64,000 nt of DNA from Jeotgalibaca ciconiae (GTDB lineage Bacteria > Bacillota > Bacilli > Lactobacillales > Aerococcaceae). The notes beneath the pieces were generated by a model. The model worked only from the letters and a program-made list of their open reading frames with translations, was not told the DNA's origin and did not search any database. The DNA is taken from assembly GCF_003955755.1 (NCBI RefSeq), contig NZ_CP034465.1:1668001-1732000 (forward strand), written 5' to 3'. Shown one piece after another: positions 10,174 through 17,942 of this stretch; positions within the stretch are counted from its first letter, which is position 1; every line of letters begins with the position of its first letter. A program made the position numbers and the translations under genes.

Positions 10174-11568
10174 GTGAATCACCAAGAGGAATGGACCAAA
10201 GCACGAAAATTCTTCATTATGGTTATTGAATTACTGCTATTCATCGGTTCATTATTATTATCATTCCGTTTAAGGTATGGACCGGATATTCCATATCGCA
10301 ACATGGAAGCTTTTAAAGGCAGTATCGTGTATGTTTCGATTGGATTTGTTATTGTGAGCATCCTTTTTGGAACCTACATCCTTTATAATAAATCGATAAG
10401 TGACTTCTTATTTATTACCATTATCGGACAATTTGTAGTGTCACTCTATATTATGGCACTCACTTTCGCAGGAAGATGGCTGGCATTTCCGCGTTCAGTA
10501 ATCTTAATCAACTTTTTTGTTGGATGCCTGATCTTGTTTTTGTGGAGATTAGTTGTTTTTAAAACTTACCAAAAATTAAGTGGAAGCAAAAGAGTCATGA
10601 TTGTTGGAATGGAAAAAGAAGTTTTTGCTGCAGTAGATAACTTTTCAAACACAAAAAGTATTCGTCACATTGTTTCGCATGTCGTTCTTTCTGATTATTA
10701 TGAAAATGTGCGAGAAAATCTCAATGAAATCGATATTGTCTATCTAGCAAGCCAGATTGAAGAGTCTGAAAAATTACGTATTTACGATCTGCTGATGCGC
10801 CAAGATAAAAAATTCTTTTTAAATACAAGTTTTGAGAATTTAGTAATGGTTAATCCGAATATGATGAACATCGAAGATGAAAGCATTATTGAGGTATCGC
10901 CATTCAGAATTGCATCGGAAGATGGTATCATAAAGCGTTTGATTGATATTCTTTTTTCTCTTTTCTTGATTATTATCAGCTCACCAATCATGTTGGTTGC
11001 TGCGATCTTAGTGAAGAGAAGCTCGGAAGGGCCTATTTTATATCGTCAGACTCGTATTACGAAAGAAGGAAGAGAATTTGAAATCTTGAAATTCCGTAGT
11101 ATGGGCGTCACGGCAGAGCAAGAGTCAGGGCCAGTATTAGCGACAAGTAACGATGTACGGGTTACGCCGGTAGGGAAGTATTTACGTTCATTACGTATTG
11201 ACGAATTACCTCAACTATTCAACGTTCTTAAGGGGGATATGTCGATTGTAGGGCCGCGCCCTGAACGACCATTTTTTGTAGAACAATTTGAAAAAATGAA
11301 TCCTCATTATTATTTACGCCATAACGTTCGCGCCGGGATTACTGGATACGCACAAGTATATGGAAAATATGCTTCTGACTTTAATAGTAAATTAAATTTC
11401 GACTTAATTTATATTAAAGAATATTCTTTGATTCTAGACTTGAAGATTATGTTACAGACAGTGAAGATTTTATTCGACAAAGTAAGCTCTCGTGGACTAG
11501 ATGAAGCGGAGCATACGATTCATTCGGAAGAAGAGTTAGTTTCAAAAGGAATCAAAGTGATTCATTAA
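10174..11568 (+). CDS. Polyprenyl-phosphate sugar-phosphate transferase (exopolysaccharide priming enzyme)
   Basis: Transfers a sugar 1-phosphate from a nucleotide sugar to undecaprenyl phosphate, the priming step of capsule, exopolysaccharide or glycan synthesis. The 464-aa protein has about four N-terminal membrane helices (14-32, 50-70, 78-98, 108-128), a soluble middle part, one helix at 254-278, and the catalytic domain with PILYRQTR (287-294), the Asp-Glu pair D343-E344 in RIDELPQLFN, and PRPE at 361-364. The GTG start at 10174 follows AAGGAGGG. It stands alone, without the usual glycosyltransferase cluster; the sugar (glucose, galactose or other) cannot be predicted. Confidence 0.9.
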   Translation: MNHQEEWTKARKFFIMVIELLLFIGSLLLSFRLRYGPDIPYRNMEAFKGSIVYVSIGFVIVSILFGTYILYNKSISDFLFITIIGQFVVSLYIMALTFAGRWLAFPRSVILINFFVGCLILFLWRLVVFKTYQKLSGSKRVMIVGMEKEVFAAVDNFSNTKSIRHIVSHVVLSDYYENVRENLNEIDIVYLASQIEESEKLRIYDLLMRQDKKFFLNTSFENLVMVNPNMMNIEDESIIEVSPFRIASEDGIIKRLIDILFSLFLIIISSPIMLVAAILVKRSSEGPILYRQTRITKEGREFEILKFRSMGVTAEQESGPVLATSNDVRVTPVGKYLRSLRIDELPQLFNVLKGDMSIVGPRPERPFFVEQFEKMNPHYYLRHNVRAGITGYAQVYGKYASDFNSKLNFDLIYIKEYSLILDLKIMLQTVKILFDKVSSRGLDEAEHTIHSEEELVSKGIKVIH

Positions 11569-11591
11569 AAATTTAAGAATAAACAATTTAG

Positions 11592-11627
11592 GATAGCAGT
11601 GAATCCATACGATTCACTGCTATCTTT
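11592..11627 (+). terminator. Terminator after the sugar-phosphate transferase
   Basis: A perfect 14-bp stem (11592-11605 with 11611-11624) with a 5-nt loop. The following T tract is short. The hairpin includes the stop codon of the convergent AraC gene. Confidence 0.7.
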
Positions 11628-12396
11628 GTCTGTATTCACTGGGAGTTTGGTTGTAGGTTCTTGTGAAGGCCCGGTTAAAAGAGCGCAGCGTTTCAAAACC
11701 GCATTCTAGGGCGATGTCCACGATTTTTAAATCTGTTTCTCGTAACAGGCGCCGCGAATAATCGACTCGCATTTGATTAAGGTAATTGCGGAAACCAATT
11801 TTTATTTTATGAGAAAAAATCCGGGAGACGGTGTAGACGCTGCAACCAACTTCCGATGCTACTGATTGTAAATCGAGTGGCTCGGTAAAATGCTCGGAAA
11901 CATAGCGAATAACTTGCACGACAGTTGAAGGTGCTTGCGTTTTAGGGCGAGAATGAAGAGGCAAATTATTTAATAAAAGAGCGAAAAATAAATGAAGATA
12001 AGCCCTTGATAACATTTCTGCTTTCGTTTGCCTGAAGCCTAAAAAATACTGGTTGATTTCCGTCAGCTGTGTTTCGATTTTCTGTGTATCAATGACGAAG
12101 TCGACAGGCAGCTTATTGGAAAAAATAGCATGAAATTCTGGAACAATTTGCGTATTCACAATATACATAACCATTTCACCACTGCTTTGTTTGACATATT
12201 CATGGATACTGTTAGGAAAGATGATTGCTGTTTGTCCCTTATGGATCTGTCGCATTTCTCCTTCGTTTATGATGGTAATACTCCCTTTTGTCACAACCAG
12301 AACTTCAATCTCACTGTGCAGATGTGGTGGGAATGAAAGTTCTTTTGTTTTGTGAACCTGAAGCTCATTTAATCGATGTTCAAAAAGAATATTCAT
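11620..12396 (-). CDS. AraC-family transcriptional regulator
   Basis: A 258-aa regulator with an N-terminal cupin-like ligand domain (HLHSEIEVLVVTKG near 26-39, with metal/sugar-type histidines) and two C-terminal helix-turn-helix motifs, the second with the family pattern IALECGFETLRSFNRAF and TPSEYRQ at the end. The ATG at 12396 follows GAGGAG. It is divergent from the Gfo/Idh-ThuA-Gfo/Idh operon with 112 bp between, so it very probably activates that operon in response to its substrate. The ligand is unknown. Confidence 0.9.
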   Translation of the reverse strand: MNILFEHRLNELQVHKTKELSFPPHLHSEIEVLVVTKGSITIINEGEMRQIHKGQTAIIFPNSIHEYVKQSSGEMVMYIVNTQIVPEFHAIFSNKLPVDFVIDTQKIETQLTEINQYFLGFRQTKAEMLSRAYLHLFFALLLNNLPLHSRPKTQAPSTVVQVIRYVSEHFTEPLDLQSVASEVGCSVYTVSRIFSHKIKIGFRNYLNQMRVDYSRRLLRETDLKIVDIALECGFETLRSFNRAFTRTYNQTPSEYRQR

Positions 12397-12447
12397 TAAT
12401 AATCTCCTCGCGCAAGTATTGTCTATCTTTTTCCTAATTATGACAAG

Positions 12448-12461
12448 TGTAACCGTTTCCT
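12448..12461 (+). promoter_or_regulatory. cre site (CcpA operator)
   Basis: TGTAACCGTTTCCT fits the Firmicute catabolite-responsive consensus TGNAANCGNWNNCW at every defined position. It lies in the divergent region between the AraC gene and its operon, predicting CcpA/HPr-Ser-P repression. Confidence 0.75.
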
Positions 12462-12508
12462 GAATGCTACCATTAAACCTAATAAGAGTAAAGAAAGGAT
12501 ACTGAAAA

Positions 12509-13588
12509 ATGAAGAAGCAAGCAGTGATTGTAGGGTATGGTGGAATGGGAGCATGGCACCATAAAGCTCTTCAAGAAATTGGAAAAATAGATGTAATAGG
12601 AATCTACGATATCAGAGAAGAAGTTTTTGAGAAAGCAGCAAAGCAAAATTTGACTATCTTTCAGAATTTCCAAGCTGTTCTAGAAAGTTCGGCTGAAATT
12701 ATTATTATTGCCACTCCTAATGACTCCCATAAAGATTATTGTATTTCAGCATTGGAAGCAGGTAAGCATGTTGTTTGTGAAAAACCAGTAACGTTGTCAG
12801 TAAAGGACTTAGAAGAAATTATTGCAGTCAGTCAAAACTCAGCTGGTATTTTTACCGTGCACCAAAATCGACGATGGGATACAGACTTTCGAATTGTCCA
12901 AAAAATCCTTTCGGAGAATATCATCGATACCCCTTATTTTATTGAGAGTCGTGTAAATGGTTCGAGTGTATTTCTTCATGGTTGGCGTGACTTTAAAGTA
13001 AATGGCGGTGGAATGCTTTACGATTGGGGCGTTCATTTAATTGATCAATTATTGCTATTGACGCCCGCTAAGGTAACGTCGGTAACGGCACATGTTAAGA
13101 GCGTCTTTTCGGAAGAGGTAGACGATAATGTAAAACTATTATTAGGTTTTTCGGATGGATTGAGCGTTCTGGTTGAGATTGCGACCAATTGTTTTATTCC
13201 TTTTCCGCGTTGGCATCTTTCCGGAAAAGCTGGCACAGCCATTATCGACAATTGGGAAGGTGAAGGGAAAATTATCCAATTGTTGGAAGGAAGTAACCCT
13301 ACTTGGAGTAACGAAATTGTTTATACTGCAGCGGGGCCGACGAGAACAATGGCGCCGAGAGCAAAGAAAACAGTTCAAGAAGTTCCCTTACCAATGGTTG
13401 AAAAGTATGATAAAGGATTTCAACATAATTTTTATTCTGCTGAGCATTTTTATTCGAACTTAGTAGATGCAATTAATGGGAAAGAGGAGCAATTTGTTAA
13501 GGAAGATCAAATACTACGCGTTTTAAAAGTAATCGAAGCAGCCTTTGAGTCTGCTGAAATCCAAGACAGAATATTATGTACGATATAA
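12509..13588 (+). CDS. Gfo/Idh/MocA family NAD(P)-dependent oxidoreductase (first of two)
   Basis: A 359-aa sugar or cyclitol dehydrogenase-like protein. The N-terminal Rossmann fold has GYGGMGAWHH near residues 9-18, and the family motif EKPVTL lies near 95. The C-terminal substrate domain includes GGGMLYDWGVHLID, which carries the Asp and His expected for catalysis. The ATG at 12509 follows AAAGGA. It is the first gene of a three-gene operon (15-bp gaps) behind a cre site and a divergent AraC gene. The substrate is not predictable; such sets usually act on uncommon sugars, glycosides or inositols. Confidence 0.9.
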   Translation: MKKQAVIVGYGGMGAWHHKALQEIGKIDVIGIYDIREEVFEKAAKQNLTIFQNFQAVLESSAEIIIIATPNDSHKDYCISALEAGKHVVCEKPVTLSVKDLEEIIAVSQNSAGIFTVHQNRRWDTDFRIVQKILSENIIDTPYFIESRVNGSSVFLHGWRDFKVNGGGMLYDWGVHLIDQLLLLTPAKVTSVTAHVKSVFSEEVDDNVKLLLGFSDGLSVLVEIATNCFIPFPRWHLSGKAGTAIIDNWEGEGKIIQLLEGSNPTWSNEIVYTAAGPTRTMAPRAKKTVQEVPLPMVEKYDKGFQHNFYSAEHFYSNLVDAINGKEEQFVKEDQILRVLKVIEAAFESAEIQDRILCTI

Positions 13589-13603
13589 AATGGAGGAAAA
13601 ACA

Positions 13604-14335
13604 ATGAAAAAAGCGTTAATTATTCAAGGTGGATGGGATGGTCATGAACCGCAACTAACGAGCAAACGTTTTGCCAAAATGTTGACTGATACCCAAGAAT
13701 GGACCGTTCAGATAGAAGATACCTTAAGTTGTTTGGATGATTTTGATTGGTTAAGCGAGCATGATTTATTAGTTGCTTGTTGGACAATGGGAGAAATCAG
13801 CATGACCCAATCACAAAATGTATCCAAGGCAGTGGGAAAAGGAATGGGATTGGCGGGCTGCCATGGTGGAATGTGCGATTCTTTTAGGCAAGATACAGAG
13901 TGGCAATTCATGACTGGCGGACAATGGGTTTCGCACCCAGGGGGAGACAATATTCATTATGTAGTAAATGTTATTCCGAATTCCAGTCCGATCACTTCCG
14001 GATTAGAAGATTTCGAAGTATGCAGTGAGCAATATTATGTTCATATTGATCCAGCAATCGAGGTTTTGGCAACGACACGTTTTCCCCATCCAGATGTTCC
14101 TTACTATCATGTATCGAATAAACAGGTTGACATTCCAGTTGCTTGGACGAAATTCTGGGGAAATGGCCGCATTTTTTATCAATCCTTAGGGCATCACGAT
14201 GATGTGTTTGATAAATCACCTACCGCCCATCAATTGATGAGAAATGGCTTGTTATGGGCTGGAGACAGTAAAGAATATGCTGTTACTCATGGGTTGACAA
14301 CGGAGCGCTTCGAAAACGACGCGAAAATGTACTAA
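13604..14335 (+). CDS. ThuA-like domain protein
   Basis: A 243-aa protein of the ThuA family (trehalose-utilisation-like, a class I glutamine-amidotransferase fold without proven activity). Seen are the start MKKALIIQGGWDGHEP, the central GLAGCHGGMCDSFR near 83-96, and the late GRIFYQSLGHHDDVF, typical of the family. The ATG at 13604 follows TGGAGG. Lying between two Gfo/Idh oxidoreductases, it probably takes part in the same oxidation or isomerisation route for an unusual sugar, as ThuA does with ThuB in rhizobia. The exact reaction is unknown. Confidence 0.88.
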   Translation: MKKALIIQGGWDGHEPQLTSKRFAKMLTDTQEWTVQIEDTLSCLDDFDWLSEHDLLVACWTMGEISMTQSQNVSKAVGKGMGLAGCHGGMCDSFRQDTEWQFMTGGQWVSHPGGDNIHYVVNVIPNSSPITSGLEDFEVCSEQYYVHIDPAIEVLATTRFPHPDVPYYHVSNKQVDIPVAWTKFWGNGRIFYQSLGHHDDVFDKSPTAHQLMRNGLLWAGDSKEYAVTHGLTTERFENDAKMY

Positions 14336-14350
14336 GAAAGGAAGAGCTGG

Positions 14351-15412
14351 ATGGCAAGAACCAGGATAGCATTTGTAGGTGTGGGCGATATTAGCGGCAT
14401 CTATTTACAGAATTTGACAACCGTATTTAAAAAAGAAATCGAAATAGTTGGTTTATGTGATTTAATTCGTAGTAAAGCAGAAGATGCAGCAGAAAAATAT
14501 CAAGTCGAAAGAATATACGAAGATATGGCAGAAGTCTTTGCCGATGAAACGGTGGATATTGTTTTAAATCTGACTCGCCCAAACGAACACTACGCTGTAA
14601 CCAAAGCGGCTTTAGAAGCGGGGAAAGCTGTGTACTCTGAAAAACCACTGGCATCTACTTTTGAAGATGGCCAAGAATTACTCGCATTAGCGAAAGAGAG
14701 AAACCTTGCAGTGGGAGGCGCGCCGGATACGTTTTTAGGCTCCGGAATCCAAACATGTAAAAAATTGATTGATTCAGGAATCATCGGTACCCCAATCGGA
14801 TTTACTGCGTCGATGATTTGTCGGGGGCATGAAAGTTGGCATCCAGGACCTGCTTTTTACTATCAATTTGGTGGGGGGCCAATGATGGATATGGGGCCGT
14901 ATTATGTGACCGCCTTAGTAGCGTTACTCGGTCAAGTAAAAACAGTAACAGCAGTAACAAAGTCAGCCTTCCCAGAGCGTTTGATAACGAGTGAACCATT
15001 ATCCGGCACAACGGTGGAAGTGGAAGTCCCTACTTTTGTTTCCGGAATAATGGAAATGGAAGGCGGCGCGACCGGCACACTCTTTACTACTTTTGACTGC
15101 TATGATGAGGAGCAGGCAAGCATCACCATATACGGGTCAGAAGGAACCTTGAAAGTTCCAGATCCCAATACTTTTGGCGGACCGGTGTACTTGTTAACCA
15201 AACAGAGCAAGCAATATAAAGAAATCCCGCTTTTATTTGATTATACGGAAAATTCACGCGGAATCGGCTTAGTTGATATGGCAAACGGCATGAAAGAAGG
15301 TACGAAAATTAGAGCGGACATTTCGCAAACCTATCATGTTTTAGAAGTGATGACTGCTTTCCAAAGGAGCAGTGATCAAGGAAGCAGAGTGGACATTCGG
15401 TCAAAAATATAA
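14351..15412 (+). CDS. Gfo/Idh/MocA family oxidoreductase (second of two)
   Basis: A 353-aa NAD(P)-dependent dehydrogenase homologue. The Rossmann start is GVGDISGIYLQNL, EKPLAS lies near 98, and the substrate domain carries GGAPDTFLGSG and GGPMMDMGPYY. It differs clearly from the first oxidoreductase of the operon, so the two are not a recent duplication. The ATG at 14351 follows AAAGGAAGAG. It is the last gene of the AraC-linked operon, followed by a terminator. ThuA plus two dehydrogenases suggests sequential oxidation steps. Confidence 0.9.
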   Translation: MARTRIAFVGVGDISGIYLQNLTTVFKKEIEIVGLCDLIRSKAEDAAEKYQVERIYEDMAEVFADETVDIVLNLTRPNEHYAVTKAALEAGKAVYSEKPLASTFEDGQELLALAKERNLAVGGAPDTFLGSGIQTCKKLIDSGIIGTPIGFTASMICRGHESWHPGPAFYYQFGGGPMMDMGPYYVTALVALLGQVKTVTAVTKSAFPERLITSEPLSGTTVEVEVPTFVSGIMEMEGGATGTLFTTFDCYDEEQASITIYGSEGTLKVPDPNTFGGPVYLLTKQSKQYKEIPLLFDYTENSRGIGLVDMANGMKEGTKIRADISQTYHVLEVMTAFQRSSDQGSRVDIRSKI

Positions 15413-15426
15413 AAACTTAATTAAAT

Positions 15427-15477
15427 AAAAAAATAAGTTTCTTACTAGTATAAAAAGTAGGAAACTTATTTTTATTT
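15427..15477 (+). terminator. Terminator of the Gfo/Idh-ThuA operon
   Basis: Arms AATAAGTTTCTTAC and GTAGGAAACTTATT form a stem with one G-U pair, flanked by A and T runs. Confidence 0.85.
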
Positions 15478-15511
15478 TATCTAAAAAAAAGCAAACAGAT
15501 GCGGTTTGCGT

Positions 15512-15517
15512 TATAAT
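15512..15517 (+). promoter_or_regulatory. pncB -10 box
   Basis: A consensus TATAAT sits 64 bp before the pncB start. No good -35 hexamer is visible at 16-18 bp, so the promoter may need an activator or another contact. Confidence 0.5.
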
Positions 15518-15527
15518 GGGTAGAAAG

Positions 15528-15551
15528 TGAGTAATGATAATCATTTACTCA
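15528..15551 (+). promoter_or_regulatory. Imperfect palindromic operator before pncB-nadE
   Basis: A 24-bp imperfect palindrome has arms TGAGTAATGAT and ATCATTTACTCA around a central A, with one extra T. It starts 10 bp after the -10 box, where a repressor would block initiation. Its core AATGATAATCATT resembles Fur-type boxes. NAD-gene regulators such as NiaR or NrtR are alternatives. The regulator is not identified. Confidence 0.45.
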
Positions 15552-15580
15552 AGAAAAACTATTAATAAGGAGTGCTTATT

Positions 15581-17053
15581 GTGGGAGAAAGATACAGTGA
15601 CGACAGTCTAGCATTACACACAGATCTCTATCAAATAAATATGATGAAAACCTATTGGGATGAAGGAATAACTGAAAAACATGCTGTTTTTGAGCTTTAT
15701 TTCCGTAGAAACCCATTTAAAAATGGCTATGCAATTTTTGCGGGCTTAGAAAGATTAGTAAGTTATATAAAAAATCTTCGTTTTTCTAAAACAGATATTG
15801 ATTATTTAAGAGAGACACAAAACTATCCGGAAGCATTTTTAGATTATTTAAGCAATTTTCGTTTTAGGGGCAGTATCCGTTCTGCTGTAGAAGGTGAATT
15901 AGTTTTTGCCAATGAACCGATTGTTCAAGTGGAGGGACCGTTGGCACAATGTCAATTAGTCGAGACAGCATTGTTGAATATTGTAAACTTCCAAACGTTA
16001 ATTGCAACAAAAGCAGCTCGCCTGCGCTACGTTTCGGAAGAAGATACATTAATGGAATTTGGTTCTAGAAGGGCGCAAGAAATGGATGCCTCTCTTTGGG
16101 GAGCTCGTGCTGCTTTTGTAGGAGGATTTGATGCTACTTCTAATGTTCGCGCAGGAAAGCTCTTTGGCATTCCAGCAGTCGGTACACACGCGCACTCGCT
16201 TGTGCAAGTTTACCGGGATGATTATGAAGCGTTTCTAGCATATGCAAAAACACATAAAGATTGTGTTTTCTTAGTCGATACTTATGACACATTACGTTCC
16301 GGCGTGCCTGCTGCGATTCGTGTCGCAAAGGAAATGGGCGACCAAATTAATTTCTTGGGTGTACGGATTGACAGCGGAGATATGGCTTATCAATCGAAAA
16401 AAATTAGGCAACAACTTGATGACGCCGGCTTTCCAAATGCAAAAATTTACGCATCCAATGATTTAGATGAAATGACGATTCTGAACTTGAAAATGCAAGG
16501 AGCAAAAATAGATGTTTGGGGTGTTGGAACGAACCTGATAACTGCTTATGATCAACCAGCGCTAGGAGCTGTTTATAAAATCGTCAGTATTGAAGATGAA
16601 AATGGGCAAATGGTGGATACATTAAAAATATCAAGTAACGCAGAAAAAGTTTCTACGCCGGGCCGCAAGCAAGTATGGCGGATTACACGTCGCAAAGATG
16701 GGAAGTCTGAAGGGGATTACGTAGCACTTTGGGAAGAACGACCTGATCAAGCAGAAGAACTCTTTATGTTCCATCCAACATACACTTACATTAATAAAAC
16801 AATTACTGATTTTGATGCTCGTCCAATCTTGCAAGAAATTTTCACGGATGGAGAGCTCGTATATGAATTGCCTACAATAGAAGCAATCAAAGACTATTCA
16901 ACCGAGAAAAAAGATGCCTTGTGGGATGAATACAAACGAATCCTTAATCCAGAAGATTATCCAGTCGATCTTTCACAGAAAGCATGGGACCACAAAATGG
17001 ATACGATTAACCAGATTAAAAAAACAATCCGTAAAGACGATCTTGTATTTTAA
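15581..17053 (+). CDS. pncB: Nicotinate phosphoribosyltransferase
   Basis: Makes nicotinate mononucleotide from nicotinate and PRPP, the first step of NAD salvage. The 490-aa chain carries the family motifs LHTDLYQINMMKTYW near the start, EFGSRRAQ near 165 and GTHAHS near 205, which holds the catalytic His loop. The start is GTG at 15581, 8 nt after AAGGAG. An earlier GTG at 15572 overlaps that ribosome site and is rejected. It forms an operon with nadE, the final step of the pathway; an adenylyltransferase (nadD) is not in this window. Confidence 0.96.
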   Translation: MGERYSDDSLALHTDLYQINMMKTYWDEGITEKHAVFELYFRRNPFKNGYAIFAGLERLVSYIKNLRFSKTDIDYLRETQNYPEAFLDYLSNFRFRGSIRSAVEGELVFANEPIVQVEGPLAQCQLVETALLNIVNFQTLIATKAARLRYVSEEDTLMEFGSRRAQEMDASLWGARAAFVGGFDATSNVRAGKLFGIPAVGTHAHSLVQVYRDDYEAFLAYAKTHKDCVFLVDTYDTLRSGVPAAIRVAKEMGDQINFLGVRIDSGDMAYQSKKIRQQLDDAGFPNAKIYASNDLDEMTILNLKMQGAKIDVWGVGTNLITAYDQPALGAVYKIVSIEDENGQMVDTLKISSNAEKVSTPGRKQVWRITRRKDGKSEGDYVALWEERPDQAEELFMFHPTYTYINKTITDFDARPILQEIFTDGELVYELPTIEAIKDYSTEKKDALWDEYKRILNPEDYPVDLSQKAWDHKMDTINQIKKTIRKDDLVF

Positions 17054-17096
17054 TTGAGCTGCTAAGAGTAATATTTTATAAGAGGAGATGAGATTG

Positions 17097-17927
17097 ATGC
17101 GTCCTTTACAAAAACAAATTATTGACGATTTAAAAGTAAAAAATCAGATCAATCCAAATGAAGAAATAAGAAATAGCATTAACTTTATGAAAGAGTACCT
17201 GAAGGCTCACCCATTTTTACAAACATTGGTTTTAGGCATCAGTGGCGGGCAAGATTCTACATTGGCAGGAAAGTTAGCACAACTTGCGATAGAAGAACTG
17301 CGCGAAGAAACAGGCAATGATTCCTTTCGTTTTATTGCTGTAAAACTACCTTACGGAAAACAATTTGATGCATCAGATGTTACGGATGCACTTGATTTTA
17401 TCAACCCAGATCAAATCGTTTCTGTGAATATAAAAAATGCGACGGACGCTATCGTGTCTGCTATGGAAACAGATAGCTTCTCCATCAATGATTTTAACAA
17501 AGGAAACATTAAAGCACGTCAAAGAATGATTGTTCAGTATGCAGTTGCTGGTGAAGTAAATGGAGCAGTTATTGGTACAGACCATGCTGCAGAATCTGTT
17601 ACAGGATTTTTCACAAAGTTTGGTGATGGAGCAGCGGATATTGTTCCATTATGGCGATTAAACAAGCGGCAAGGAAAGCAAATGTTAAAAGCTTTAAATT
17701 GTCCCGTTCATTTATATGAAAAAATACCGACTGCAGATTTAGAAGAAAATCGTCCGGCATTACCAGATGAAGCCGCTTTGGGTGTTTCTTATGAAGCGAT
17801 TGACGACTTTTTAGAAGGAAAAGATGTTGGCGAGAAAGATGCGCAAGTAATTGAAAAATGGTATTTGCGTACCCAACACAAGCGTCATTTACCAATTACT
17901 ATTTACGATGACTTCTGGATTAGTTAG
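17097..17927 (+). CDS. nadE: NH3-dependent NAD+ synthetase
   Basis: Amidates nicotinate adenine dinucleotide to NAD+. The 276-aa enzyme is of the short, ammonia-dependent type, without a glutaminase domain. The ATP-pyrophosphatase P-loop SGGQDST is at 49-55, GTDHAAE lies near 161, and [11 protein letters not shown] follows. The start ATG at 17097 fits AGAGGAG at 17081-17087; the ATG at 17088 directly abuts that site and is rejected. It is co-transcribed with pncB. The next gene begins 15 bp after the stop. Confidence 0.97.
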   Translation: MRPLQKQIIDDLKVKNQINPNEEIRNSINFMKEYLKAHPFLQTLVLGISGGQDSTLAGKLAQLAIEELREETGNDSFRFIAVKLPYGKQFDASDVTDALDFINPDQIVSVNIKNATDAIVSAMETDSFSINDFNKGNIKARQRMIVQYAVAGEVNGAVIGTDHAAESVTGFFTKFGDGAADIVPLWRLNKRQGKQMLKALNCPVHLYEKIPTADLEENRPALPDEAALGVSYEAIDDFLEGKDVGEKDAQVIEKWYLRTQHKRHLPITIYDDFWIS

Positions 17928-17942
17928 CAGCAGGAATGAGGC

